NCBI RefSeq assembly: GCF_023169965.1
Contig: NZ_AP025592.1
Location: 3,844,001 to 3,908,000 of the forward strand
Direction: 5' to 3'
Source: Anaeromyxobacter paludicola
GTDB taxonomy: Bacteria; Myxococcota; Myxococcia; Myxococcales; Anaeromyxobacteraceae
DNA: 64,000 nucleotides
Below, piece after piece: positions 15,751 through 24,150 of this stretch. The first letter of the stretch is position 1. Every line of letters starts with the position of its first letter. The notes beneath the pieces were generated by a model, which saw nothing but the letters and a program-made list of their open reading frames with translations, ran no database searches and was not told the origin of the DNA. The position numbers and the translations under genes were made by a program.

Positions 15751-17488
15751 ACCGCCCCGCCCGCGCCAGCGCCTCCCGGATCGCGGCGGCGTGCGCGAGC
15801 CGCGCCTCGACGCGCGCCCGCAGGGCTCTCCGGGCCTCGGCGACCGCGCGGGGCCCGAGGCCGAGGGCGCGGCCGGCGAGGGCGTCGAGCTCGCGCTGCG
15901 CGGGGCGGTCGAGCATGGCGGCGAGGTCGGTCGTGACCGGGTCCCCGGCCAGCGCCTCGAAGCAGCGCGCCACCTCGGCGGCGAGCGGCGCGAGCGCCTC
16001 CGGCCGCGGGAACGGCGCGCGCGCGAGCACCCCCTGGTCCACGTCGGCGATCGCCTGCGCTCCGGTGAGCTGGCGGGCCGCCTCGTCCACCGCGAGCCGG
16101 ATGGGCGTGGCGCCGAGCAGCGCGGCGATCAGCGCCGGCTCCGCCGCCCGCGGGAAGACGGCGAGCCACTTCTTGTCCTCGCACCAGCCCTCGCGGTTGA
16201 GGAAGGCGAAGGCGCGGGCGCCCACCTTCGCCGGGTAGAGCACCGGCGCGGGGGGACGGCCCGGCGAGAGGCCCCACCAGGGCGCGCGGCCGCGGCAGGT
16301 GGCCCGGTCGGCCACGCCGAGGGCCTCGCCGCGGGCGAGGTAGGCGCGGGCGAGCGGTCCCGGCTCGCCGGCGGGACGGAAGAGGACGCGGACGGGCGCG
16401 GCGCGGGCGGGGGCGGTGGCCTCCTTGAGGCTGGCGAGGAGCGGCGGCGCGTCGGCCGGATCGAGCGAGACCTCGCCGGCGAGCGGGCTCCGGTAGCGGC
16501 CGGCGCCGAGCGGCTCGAGGTGGAAGAAGGCGTTGCAGCCCGACTTGAGCCCGAAGCGGACCTGGGCGACGTCGCCGACGGTCACCGCGCCCCGGGGCGC
16601 CGGCCGCGGCGGGCGGCGCAGCGTGAGGCGGCGGGTGGAGAGGCCGCGGAGCGCGTCGCGGAGCGCGCCGTCCTCGAGCGCGCCGAGCGCCACCGCGGCC
16701 TCCGCGGACGGCCCGGCCTCGGCCCCCTCCACCCAGACCGCGAGCGCGGTGTCCACCGAGGCGGCGAAGCTGCCGGACGCGCGCGAGCGGAGCGTGAGGG
16801 CGAAGCCGCCGCGGGCGCGGGCCTCGGCCGCGAGCGGCGCGGCGGAGCGGGCGCTCGAGAGGGCGCGGGGCCAGACCAGCGCCGCGACCGGCGCGTGCCG
16901 GAGCGCCACCAGCGCGAAGTGGGCCGACAGGTCGGCCTGCCGCGAGAGCCCGGTCCTCGCCCCGGCGCGCGCCTTCTCCGCGGGAGAGAGCGACTCGTGC
17001 CGCAGGAAGGGCGGGTTCATGAGGACCAGGTCGGCGGCGGGCCAGGGCACGGCGAGGGCGTCGGCGCAGCGGATGGAGGGCGGGTCCTCGTGGCCCTCCA
17101 GCCGGCGTCGGCACGCCTCCGCCGCCTCCGGCGCGATCTCGATGCCGTGCAGCCGGAGCCTCGCGCCCGCCGCGCCGGCGAGCCTGGCGGCGGCGGCGAG
17201 GAGCGCGCCGGCGCCGCAGGCCGGGTCGAGCACCGCGAGGCCGTCGAGCGCCGCGGCGAGGGGGGCCGAGGCGGGCGCGAGGCCGAGCAGCGCGGCGAGC
17301 CCGTCCGCGGGCGGCGGCCCGCCGCGCCGGGCCGCGGCGTGGGCCAGCCCGAGCGCGGCCAGGAGCCGGGCCTCGGCGGGTGGCGTGAAGACCGCGCCGC
17401 GCGCGCCGGCGAGCGCCCGCTCCACGGCCGCGTCGAGGCCGGCGTCGTCGTCCGTCTGGGAAGGGCGCTCGGCCGCGGTCCGGCTCAC
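15749..17488 (-). CDS. Orphan N6-adenine DNA methyltransferase (TaqI-like)
   Basis: 579 aa from GTG 17488. The SAM-binding motif I is LDPACGAGALLAAAA (about 90-104) and the catalytic motif IV is LMNPPFLRHESLSP (about 155-168). This order, with a long target-recognition region after the catalytic motif, is the gamma class seen in TaqI-type and type IIG enzymes. The C-terminal half (about 310-580) fits a TaqI-like specificity domain (RFGLKSGCNAFFHLEPLG; EDKKWLAVFPR). No nuclease motif is visible in it and no restriction gene is adjacent, so it looks like a solitary methyltransferase. It is translationally coupled (GTGA) to an SPW membrane protein. Recognition sequence unknown. Confidence 0.82.
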   Translation of the reverse strand: MSRTAAERPSQTDDDAGLDAAVERALAGARGAVFTPPAEARLLAALGLAHAAARRGGPPPADGLAALLGLAPASAPLAAALDGLAVLDPACGAGALLAAAARLAGAAGARLRLHGIEIAPEAAEACRRRLEGHEDPPSIRCADALAVPWPAADLVLMNPPFLRHESLSPAEKARAGARTGLSRQADLSAHFALVALRHAPVAALVWPRALSSARSAAPLAAEARARGGFALTLRSRASGSFAASVDTALAVWVEGAEAGPSAEAAVALGALEDGALRDALRGLSTRRLTLRRPPRPAPRGAVTVGDVAQVRFGLKSGCNAFFHLEPLGAGRYRSPLAGEVSLDPADAPPLLASLKEATAPARAAPVRVLFRPAGEPGPLARAYLARGEALGVADRATCRGRAPWWGLSPGRPPAPVLYPAKVGARAFAFLNREGWCEDKKWLAVFPRAAEPALIAALLGATPIRLAVDEAARQLTGAQAIADVDQGVLARAPFPRPEALAPLAAEVARCFEALAGDPVTTDLAAMLDRPAQRELDALAGRALGLGPRAVAEARRALRARVEARLAHAAAIREALARAGR

Positions 17489-17829
17489 GCCGGCATTCTA
17501 GCCTGCACCCGCCCGCCTCCGCGCAGCGCCGAGAGCGAGACGCTCGGCACCGGCGCGAGCAGGAGGAGCAGCCCGCCGGCGCAGAGCTCGACGAGGCCGA
17601 CGACCGGCTGCTGCCAGCCGAGGAGCCGCGGCGCCAGGAGGAGCCAGGCGCCCGGCGCGGCGAGCCCGAAGCGGGCCGCCGGCCACTCGAGCGCGGCGAG
17701 CGTGGCGACGCAGACGAACAGCCCGAGCGCCACCTCGTGGAGCACCGGGCCGAGCGCGTCGTAGCCGAGGGCCAGCGGCGCCAGGATGAGCGCCAGCCCG
17801 ACTCCGAAGGTGGCCCAGCGTGCCCCCAT
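17485..17829 (-). CDS. SPW-repeat-like integral membrane protein
   Basis: 114 aa from ATG 17829 (an in-frame ATG at 17856 would add nine polar residues). Four hydrophobic helices in two related halves: ATFGVGLALILAPLALGY / VALGLFVCVATLAALEW and LAAPGAWLLLAPRLLGW / VVGLVELCAGGLLLLLAPVP. Each half has a P-x-x-L-G motif after the first helix, as in SPW-repeat (PF03779) proteins. Function unknown. Its stop overlaps the GTG start of the methyltransferase (17485-17488), so the two are made together, although no functional link is known. Confidence 0.65.
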   Translation of the reverse strand: MGARWATFGVGLALILAPLALGYDALGPVLHEVALGLFVCVATLAALEWPAARFGLAAPGAWLLLAPRLLGWQQPVVGLVELCAGGLLLLLAPVPSVSLSALRGGGRVQARMPA

Positions 17830-17982
17830 GTCCGGAAGGTATTTCCGGACCGCCACCCGTCAAGGCGCGAAGGGTCCGGGCGTCCGAGCAGGCCCACCTG
17901 GGACGGAGCGGCTTCGGGCCGCCGGGCCAAAACTGGCTTTGCCGCGCCGGCCGGTTATGGTCGAGCGCCCCCACCGGGACCG

Positions 17983-18276
17983 ATGACCAAGCCTCCCCGA
18001 CGCTCGCACATGACCTACGCCGACGAACGGATGGCCGCCGAGACCGGCCGCGCCCTCCTCATGCTCTACCGCGCCGGGATGCAGGTGCGGCTCGCGCCGG
18101 ACGCGCTCCGCGGCAAGGCCCAGGTGCGCATCGCCCCCGGACCTTCCGCCAAGAAGCGCGGCGGCGCGGTCCCTGGGGCGGTGATGGGCACCGGCGACTC
18201 CCCGCTGCAGGCGCTCTACCAGGCGGTGGAGCGGCTCAACGAGAAGGCCGGTGCGATCGTCGTCGAGTTGGACTAG
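17983..18276 (+). CDS. Hypothetical protein, 97 aa
   Basis: From ATG 17983 (an alternative ATG at 18010 gives MTYADERMAAETG). Soluble; about 30 residues of amphipathic helix (ERMAAETGRALLMLYRAGMQ), then strands (VRLAPDA, AQVRIAPG), a basic Gly loop and a C-terminal helix (SPLQALYQAVERLNEKAG) ending in AIVVELD. I do not recognise the family. Codon bias is typical of the neighbours, so it is probably real. Flanked by a hairpin (18320-18338) shared with the convergent next gene. Confidence 0.6.
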   Translation: MTKPPRRSHMTYADERMAAETGRALLMLYRAGMQVRLAPDALRGKAQVRIAPGPSAKKRGGAVPGAVMGTGDSPLQALYQAVERLNEKAGAIVVELD

Positions 18277-18319
18277 GCGCCGCGACGAAGGGGAGGGGTC
18301 CCAGCGCAGCGGGCGAGGT

Positions 18320-18338
18320 CGGAGCCCGGACGGCTCCG
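18320..18338. terminator. Terminator-like hairpin
   Basis: CGGAGCC (18320-18326), loop CGGAC, GGCTCCG (18332-18338): a perfect 7-bp stem between two convergent genes. Confidence 0.5.
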
Positions 18339-18342
18339 CCGC

Positions 18343-18621
18343 TCACGCAAACAGCCCGTCCAGCTTCTCCTCGATGTTCTGCGTCACCTGCTTCTTCATC
18401 GGGAAGATCATCGGGAAGTCGAGCTTCACCGTGACCTCGCCGTCCTTCACGGTGTAGGCGCCCTTCACGCCCATCTTGTCCACCGAGCCGGACTTTCCGG
18501 CGGGATCGGTCTGGTACTTCATGGCGAGCTTGTCGGCCATGCGGTTCATGACCTGGTGGACCTTCTCGTAGATCTCGTCGGCGTTCTTGCCGGGGTAGCT
18601 GCGCTTGATCTCGTGGGCCAT
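18343..18621 (-). CDS. Polyhydroxyalkanoic-acid-system-like protein (PHA_gran_rgn)
   Basis: 92 aa with AAGGAGGA five bases before the ATG at 18621. Order of features: HEIKRSYPGKNADEIYEKVH, a helix, MGVKGAYTVKDGEVTVKLDF (strands), then a helix KKQVTQNIEEKLDGLFA. This is the layout of the small PF09650 family named for an association with polyhydroxyalkanoate granules. No PHA synthase or phasin gene lies nearby, so the storage-granule role is unproven. Confidence 0.68.
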   Translation of the reverse strand: MAHEIKRSYPGKNADEIYEKVHQVMNRMADKLAMKYQTDPAGKSGSVDKMGVKGAYTVKDGEVTVKLDFPMIFPMKKQVTQNIEEKLDGLFA

Positions 18622-18659
18622 GGGGCTCCTCCTTGGAGCGCCGGGGACGTGCCCGGCGG

Positions 18660-19370
18660 TCAGACGTAGACGGTGGGATCGGGCACGCCGGCGGCCTCGA
18701 AGCCCTTGCGCCGGAGCGTGCAGGCGTCGCAGCGGCCGCAGGCCTTGCCGCGGACCGGATCGTAGCAGGAGAGGGTGAGCGCGTAGGGCACGCCGAGCGA
18801 CGTCCCGAGCTTCACGATCTCCGCCTTGCCGAGCTTCTGCAGGGGGGCGTGGATCCGGAGCTTCGCCCCCTCCACGCCCGCCTTGGTGGCGAGGCCGGCC
18901 AGCTTCTCGAAGGCCCGGATGAACTCGGGCCGGCAGTCGGGGTAGCCGGAGTAGTCGATGGCGTTCACGCCCACGTACACGTCCTGCGCGCCGAGGGTCT
19001 CGGCGTGGGCGAGGGCGAGGGCCAGCATCACCGTGTTGCGGGCCGGCACGTAGGTGATGGGGATCTCCTTCGCCATCTCCTGCTCGCGCCGCCCCTTCGG
19101 CACCCGGAGCTTCCCGTCGGTGAGCGCCGAGCCGCCGAAGGCGGACAGGTCCACCTTCACCACCTTGTGGTCGGCGGCGCCGAGCGCGGCGGCGAGCCGG
19201 CGGGCCCGCCGCAGCTCCTCCTTGTGGCGCTGGCCGTAGTCCACCGAGAGCGCGTGCGGCTCGAAGCCGTCGCGCACCGCGACCGCGAGGCAGGTGGTCG
19301 AGTCCAGGCCGCCCGACAGCAGCACCACCGCGCGGGGCTTCCGCTCCTCCCGAACCTTGCGCCGGCTCAC
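18660..19370 (-). CDS. queC: 7-cyano-7-deazaguanine (preQ0) synthase
   Basis: 236 aa. An ATP-dependent ligase that converts 7-carboxy-7-deazaguanine plus ammonia to preQ0 in queuosine synthesis. PP-loop motif [15 protein letters not shown] (residues 17-31); [21 protein letters not shown]; and the C-terminal zinc site [20 protein letters not shown] with four Cys. It starts at a GTG that overlaps the stop of the upstream S41 protease (19367-19370). The other queuosine genes are not in the window. Confidence 0.95.
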   Translation of the reverse strand: MSRRKVREERKPRAVVLLSGGLDSTTCLAVAVRDGFEPHALSVDYGQRHKEELRRARRLAAALGAADHKVVKVDLSAFGGSALTDGKLRVPKGRREQEMAKEIPITYVPARNTVMLALALAHAETLGAQDVYVGVNAIDYSGYPDCRPEFIRAFEKLAGLATKAGVEGAKLRIHAPLQKLGKAEIVKLGTSLGVPYALTLSCYDPVRGKACGRCDACTLRRKGFEAAGVPDPTVYV

Positions 19371-22300
19371 TGCGCCTTGCCCTGCGCGACCTCGGCGCCG
19401 GAGCGCCGGTGGATGACGAGGCTGCGCCGCGACTGGAAGTCCTCGTCCTCGCGGGCGAAGACGGTCACGACGTTGTTGCCCGGCTTGAGCGGCACGTCCA
19501 CCGAGAAGTCCACGCTCGTCTGGGCGCCGTTCTCGGGGGCGACCTTGAAGAAGATCTTCTGCTCGTTGACGAAGACGAACACGTCGCGGAGCCGGGTCCC
19601 CTTCACGCCGGCCGGGGCCGGCGGCACGCTCGCCGTGCCGGTGAGCTTGAAGTGGTCGCCGCTCGCCACCGGCGCGCCCTGGGCCGGGTCCGGCGAGAGC
19701 GTGATCCGGGGCGGCTCGCGCTGCCAGATCTCGGCCGCGGAGAGGGCGGGCGCCTTGCCGTGCTGCGGCGCGGCGAGGTCGGCGGCCGAGACGAAGGCGG
19801 CGCGGTCCTTCTGCCAGTCCACCTTGTAGAAGCAGCCCTCGGCGGCCTTGCCGGTGCCGGGCACCGCGCCCGGCGGGCAGCCGTAGGCGGCGACGGCGGT
19901 GAGCGCGGTGCCGCGCGGCGCGAGCGCCAGCGGCGCGGTGTCGCCCCGCGCGCCCGACCGGAGCACGGCGTCCTTGTTCACCGGGACCACCGCCTTCACG
20001 GCGACGTGCGCCGGGGCCTTGTCGGCGAGCGGCAGGGAGAGCTTCTCCGAGGTCACCTCGTCGAGCTTCTCGTCCACCACCGTGACCCGGAGCGGCACCT
20101 CCTGCCCCTTGAGCCCCTTCTTCACCTGGAGCTGGAAGGTGGCCGGGCGGCTCTCGCCGGGCGGCACCGCGCCGACGACCGCGCGCCCCTTCTGGATGAA
20201 GGTCTCGCCGTCGCCCAGGTTCTTGAGGATCACGTAGGTCTTGTCGCCCGACGGCCCCTTGCCCTCGTTCCGCACGTCCACGCGCAGCTCGATCTGCTCG
20301 CCGCGCTCGACGAGCCCGTCGCCGTTGCCGGACGGATCGAGCACCTGCGAGCTGAAGGCGAAGAGCGGCTTCGGCCCCTCGACCACGTCGAGCTGGGTCA
20401 CGAGGTCGGAGGGCGCGCGGCCCCCCTCCTCCTGGAAGTGGAAGGTGACGTCGTCGCGGCGGCTGTCCATGCCCTTCGGCAGCTTCACCGGCACGGTCCA
20501 GCTCCGCTTCTGCCCCGGCTTCACGAGGCCGAACACGAACTCGCGCCGGTCGAGCAGCGGGTTCTTGTCCACCAGCGTCCAGGCGCGGAGCCGGCGCAGC
20601 GGGCCGTCGCCCTTGTTCTCCACCGTCACCGTCCAGGGGACGCTGTCACCCGCCGCCTGCTGCTGCGCCGGGGCGGGGGTCACGGTCACGACCGGGCGCG
20701 GCGCGCCCTGGGCCGGGCCGCTCGACCAGTCCACGCCGAGCGCCTCGAGCCGGGCCTGGAGCCGCCGGTCCTCCTCGTTGCGCCGCTCGGCCACGAAGCC
20801 CTTGGCGGCCTCGAGCAGGCGCGGCCGGTCGCCGAAGGGGGCGCGGGCGAGCAGGTCCTTCGCGAACCGGATCTGGTAGTCCTCCACCAGCTGGTCCGGG
20901 TTCTGCTCGGCCTCGTCGTCCTCCTGCTGCTCCGGCGTCATCTCGGCGAGCTCGGCGTGCGCCGCGGCGGCGCGGGCCTCCTTCTCCTCCTTCTTCATCG
21001 CCTTCGCGACCAGGTCCTCCTTCTCGTCGAGCAGGTAGCGCAGCTCGAGCGCCGCCTTCTCGGTGCGCGCCTTCCGCTCCGCGGCGCGCTTCTCGCGCTC
21101 CGCCTCGGAGAGGGTGGCGTCGGCCAGGTTGGAGATGTGCCGCTCGAGGTCCACCTCGCCCATCATCCGGGGCGGGGCGAAGTAGTTGACGGCGTCCTTG
21201 AGGGCGCGGCCCGGGAGCAGCAGCACGTCGGGGGTGACGCCGGTCTCCTGGATCGAGACGTCGCCCGGCGTGAGGTACTGCGCGATGGTGAGCTTGAGGG
21301 CGAGCTCGTCGTCGGGGCGGATGGGATCCTGCAGATCGGGGTAGAGCACCTGCACCGAGCCCTTGCCGAAGGTCTGGCGGCCGATGACCAGGGCCCGGTT
21401 GTTGTTCTTGAGCGCGCCGGCGACGATCTCGCTCGCCGAGGCGGAGCTGTTGTTGACGATGACCACGAGCGGCAGCCCGGTCATGTCGTCGGGCTCGGCG
21501 GTGGCCTCGTGCGTCTGGTTGACGCGGCCGCGGTCGCCGCCGCCCACCTGCTTCACGATGACGCCCTCCGAGAGGAAGAGGTCGGAGACGCGGATCGCCT
21601 GGTCGAGCAGGCCGCCCGGATTGCCGCGCAGGTCGAGCACGAGCCCCTTGAGGTTGCCGCCGGCCTGGGCCTTCTCCTGGGCGATGGCCGCCTGGAGGTC
21701 GCGGGTGGTGTTGGCGGAGAACTGCGACACCTTGACGTAGCCGACGCCGTGCTCGAGGAGCTTCGCCTGCGGCACCGTCTCGTAGTTGATGATCTCGCGG
21801 GTGAGGACGAGCTTCTTCGGCTCGGCCGCCGCCGGGCGCTGGGTGGTGATGGTCACCCGGGTGCCCGGCTTGCCGCGCAGCCGGTCCACCGCGTCGTTCA
21901 GGTCCATGTTGACGGTGGACTGCTCCTCGATCCGGGTGATGACGTCCTTGGGCTTCACGCCGGCCTTCTGCGCCGGGGTGCCCTTCAGCACCTTCATCAC
22001 GGTGAGGTTGCCGTCGCGCATCCCGATGACGAAGCCGAGCCCGCCGAACTCGCCCTTGGTCTGGAGCTTCATCTCCTTGAACATCTTCGGGTCGAGCAGC
22101 ATCGAGTGCGGGTCGAGCGTGGAGAGCATGCCGTTGGTGGCGGCGTACTCGATCTCGCGCAGGTTCTTGTGGGCGACGAGGTTCTTCTCGATGAAGGCCA
22201 TCACGTCGCCGAGCACGACGCGCACCTTCCAGACCGAGTCGACCTGGGTGATGTCGAAGGCCTTGCGCGCGCTGCCGACGGTCACGTCGAGCCGGCCCGA

Positions 22301-22639
22301 CTGCGCGTCGCCCTCGACCATCACCTCGGCGACCGTCTTCTCGACCTGGTCGAGCGCCGCGACCACCATCGCCTTGGGATCGACGCGCTTCGGATCGACG
22401 TAGTTCTCCTTCACCGCGATGAGGACGCGGGAGAAGACCGGGAGCTTCGAGAGCGGGTACGGGGGCTCGTCGGCCTCGGACCGGCCCGCGGCCTCCGCGC
22501 CCGCGGCGGCGAGCCCCGGCCGGAAGCCCAGCTCGTCGGCGTGGGCCTTCGCCTCCCAGGAGACGAAGCGGTAGGTGACGCCGAAGGCGAGGGCGAGCGT
22601 CGCCGCGAGCGACGCGACCAGGCGGAGGGGACGGATCAT
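19367..22639 (-). CDS. ctp: S41 carboxyl-terminal processing protease with long beta-rich C-terminal extension
   Basis: 1090 aa from ATG 22639; an N-terminal hydrophobic signal-anchor ([17 protein letters not shown]). About residues 60-180 are a helical N-terminal domain, about 190-260 a PDZ domain ([35 protein letters not shown]), and about 270-490 the S41 catalytic core with [15 protein letters not shown], Ser at about 400 in [15 protein letters not shown] and Lys at about 425 in [12 protein letters not shown]. Normal CtpA proteins are 400-550 aa. Here an acidic/basic helical stretch (about 500-620) and about 470 residues with at least two CARDB-like beta domains ([32 protein letters not shown]) and a final strand-rich domain follow. 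Predicted periplasmic, cutting C-termini of envelope proteins. Coupled to queC by GTGA. Confidence 0.88.
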   Translation of the reverse strand: MIRPLRLVASLAATLALAFGVTYRFVSWEAKAHADELGFRPGLAAAGAEAAGRSEADEPPYPLSKLPVFSRVLIAVKENYVDPKRVDPKAMVVAALDQVEKTVAEVMVEGDAQSGRLDVTVGSARKAFDITQVDSVWKVRVVLGDVMAFIEKNLVAHKNLREIEYAATNGMLSTLDPHSMLLDPKMFKEMKLQTKGEFGGLGFVIGMRDGNLTVMKVLKGTPAQKAGVKPKDVITRIEEQSTVNMDLNDAVDRLRGKPGTRVTITTQRPAAAEPKKLVLTREIINYETVPQAKLLEHGVGYVKVSQFSANTTRDLQAAIAQEKAQAGGNLKGLVLDLRGNPGGLLDQAIRVSDLFLSEGVIVKQVGGGDRGRVNQTHEATAEPDDMTGLPLVVIVNNSSASASEIVAGALKNNNRALVIGRQTFGKGSVQVLYPDLQDPIRPDDELALKLTIAQYLTPGDVSIQETGVTPDVLLLPGRALKDAVNYFAPPRMMGEVDLERHISNLADATLSEAEREKRAAERKARTEKAALELRYLLDEKEDLVAKAMKKEEKEARAAAAHAELAEMTPEQQEDDEAEQNPDQLVEDYQIRFAKDLLARAPFGDRPRLLEAAKGFVAERRNEEDRRLQARLEALGVDWSSGPAQGAPRPVVTVTPAPAQQQAAGDSVPWTVTVENKGDGPLRRLRAWTLVDKNPLLDRREFVFGLVKPGQKRSWTVPVKLPKGMDSRRDDVTFHFQEEGGRAPSDLVTQLDVVEGPKPLFAFSSQVLDPSGNGDGLVERGEQIELRVDVRNEGKGPSGDKTYVILKNLGDGETFIQKGRAVVGAVPPGESRPATFQLQVKKGLKGQEVPLRVTVVDEKLDEVTSEKLSLPLADKAPAHVAVKAVVPVNKDAVLRSGARGDTAPLALAPRGTALTAVAAYGCPPGAVPGTGKAAEGCFYKVDWQKDRAAFVSAADLAAPQHGKAPALSAAEIWQREPPRITLSPDPAQGAPVASGDHFKLTGTASVPPAPAGVKGTRLRDVFVFVNEQKIFFKVAPENGAQTSVDFSVDVPLKPGNNVVTVFAREDEDFQSRRSLVIHRRSGAEVAQGKAQ

Positions 22640-22785
22640 GTCAGGGGGTCCGAGCGCGAATGGGTACTGGATGGGAAAGCGAGCAACCCTGCGAGCATAG
22701 GTTTGGGCCGGGGGGCGCGCAAGCTGCATCGGACCGGCCGGCTTCTGGATGGCACAACAGCCCTGCCCCGGGTACATTCCGCGCG
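22640..22785. promoter_or_regulatory. Divergent promoter region, S41 protease / glutamate-cysteine ligase
   Basis: 146 bases between two divergent starts. It must carry both promoters; the least GC-rich segments are 22655-22705 and 22745-22785. No hexamer pair is strong enough to place. Confidence 0.4.
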
Positions 22786-24150
22786 ATGTCACTCGACCGG
22801 CGCTCCGAAGCCCCCCTGCCCATTCGCGGAATGGGCGATCTCGTCGGCTGGTTCCGCGATCGGGAGCGGCCCCCCTCCGAGTGGAAGGTGGGGCTCGAGC
22901 ACGAGAAGGTCGGGCTCCTCGCGGGGACGCGGGACCCCATCCCCTACGCCGGCTCGCGCGGCATCGCCGCGGTGCTGCGGTCCTTCGGCCGCTGGGGCTA
23001 CCAGCCCTTCGAGGAGGAGGGGAACGTCATCGCCGCGCAGCGCGACGGGCTCACCGTCTCGATCGAGCCGGGCGGCCAGCTCGAGCTCTCCGGCCGGCCC
23101 TTCCAGGACGTCCACGTGGTGGCGGCGGAGCTCGACCGGCACCTCGAGAAGTGCCGCGAGATCGGCGCGGAGCTCGGCCTCGAGTTCCTGGCGGTCGGCT
23201 ACCGGCCCTGGGGCGTGCCCGCGACGGCCGAGTGGTGCCCCAAGATCCGCTACCGGGTGATGCGGCCGTTCCTCGAGGCGCGCGGCGCGCTCGCGGCCGA
23301 CATGATGTCCATGACCGGCTCCACCCAGGCCTCCTTCGACTTCGGCTCCGAGCGCGACATGGCCGAGAAGCTCCGGGCGGCGCTCGCGGTGCAGCCGGCG
23401 GTGGTGGCGCTCTACGCCAACGCGCCCGTGGTCGGCGGCCGGGAGAGCGGCTGGAAGAGCTTCCGGGCGCAGGTCTGGGAGCACGTGGACCCGTCGCGCC
23501 AGGGGCTCCTCCCCTTCGCGTTCGAGCCCGGCTTCGAGGCCGACGCCTACCGGCGCTACGTCGAGTGGGCGCTCGACGTCCCCATGATCTTCCTGCGGCG
23601 CGACGGCGCCTACCGGGAGACCGGGGGCAGGACCTTCCGCGCCTTCCTGGCCGAGGGGCTGGACGGCGAGCGGGCGACCCTCGCCGACTGGGAGGACCAC
23701 CTCACCACCGTCTTCACCGACGTGCGGGTGAAGGGGGTGGTGGAGGTGCGCGGCGCCGACGCCTGCGACGCCCCGATGACCAAGGCCCTGGCCGCCTTCT
23801 GGAAGGGGCTGCTCTACGACGCCTCCTCGCGGGCCGCCGCGTGGGACCTCGTCTGCGGGCTCTCGCTCGAGGAGCGGCGCGCGCTCGGCGCCGCGGCCGG
23901 GCGGGAGGGGCTCGCGGCGCGGCTCCCCGACGGCCGGACGCTCGGCGAGGTCGCGGCGGCGCTCATCGGCCTCGCCGCCAACGGGCTCTGCCGGCAGAAG
24001 TGCTGCGGCCAGCGCGGCGAGGACGAGCGGGTCTGGCTCGAGCCGCTCGCGGCCCGCGCCGAGTCGGGCCGCTCGCCGGCCGACGACGCGCTCGAGGCGT
24101 GGCGCCGGGGCGGCGACGCGGCGCTGGCGGCCCGGCTCAGGATCGCCTGA
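22786..24150 (+). CDS. gshA: Glutamate-cysteine ligase, GCS2 (plant-type) family
   Basis: 454 aa from ATG 22786. ATP-dependent ligation of glutamate and cysteine, first step of glutathione (or ergothioneine-like thiol) synthesis. GCS2 features: VGLEHEKVGLL (acidic metal ligand in xExE), VSIEPGGQLELSGRPF (the conserved substrate/metal segment), MMSMTGSTQASFDFGSE, and VRGADACDAP. The length is that of the proteobacterial/plant-type enzyme, not E. coli GshA (518 aa, different family). An in-frame start further up (22660) lies in the divergent promoter region and is rejected. No gshB is adjacent. Its last 14 bases overlap the end of convergent batD. Confidence 0.9.
   Translation: MSLDRRSEAPLPIRGMGDLVGWFRDRERPPSEWKVGLEHEKVGLLAGTRDPIPYAGSRGIAAVLRSFGRWGYQPFEEEGNVIAAQRDGLTVSIEPGGQLELSGRPFQDVHVVAAELDRHLEKCREIGAELGLEFLAVGYRPWGVPATAEWCPKIRYRVMRPFLEARGALAADMMSMTGSTQASFDFGSERDMAEKLRAALAVQPAVVALYANAPVVGGRESGWKSFRAQVWEHVDPSRQGLLPFAFEPGFEADAYRRYVEWALDVPMIFLRRDGAYRETGGRTFRAFLAEGLDGERATLADWEDHLTTVFTDVRVKGVVEVRGADACDAPMTKALAAFWKGLLYDASSRAAAWDLVCGLSLEERRALGAAAGREGLAARLPDGRTLGEVAAALIGLAANGLCRQKCCGQRGEDERVWLEPLAARAESGRSPADDALEAWRRGGDAALAARLRIA

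Noticed and set aside
15749-17829. Restriction-modification or other defence system
   Set aside because: Only the methyltransferase is present; neither the SPW protein nor the porin or the 97 aa gene shows nuclease motifs.
22749-22770. Sigma-54 type promoter (TGGCAC at 22750) before gshA
   Set aside because: The downstream GC element is at the wrong distance (about two bases too far), and no sigma-54 activator gene is near.
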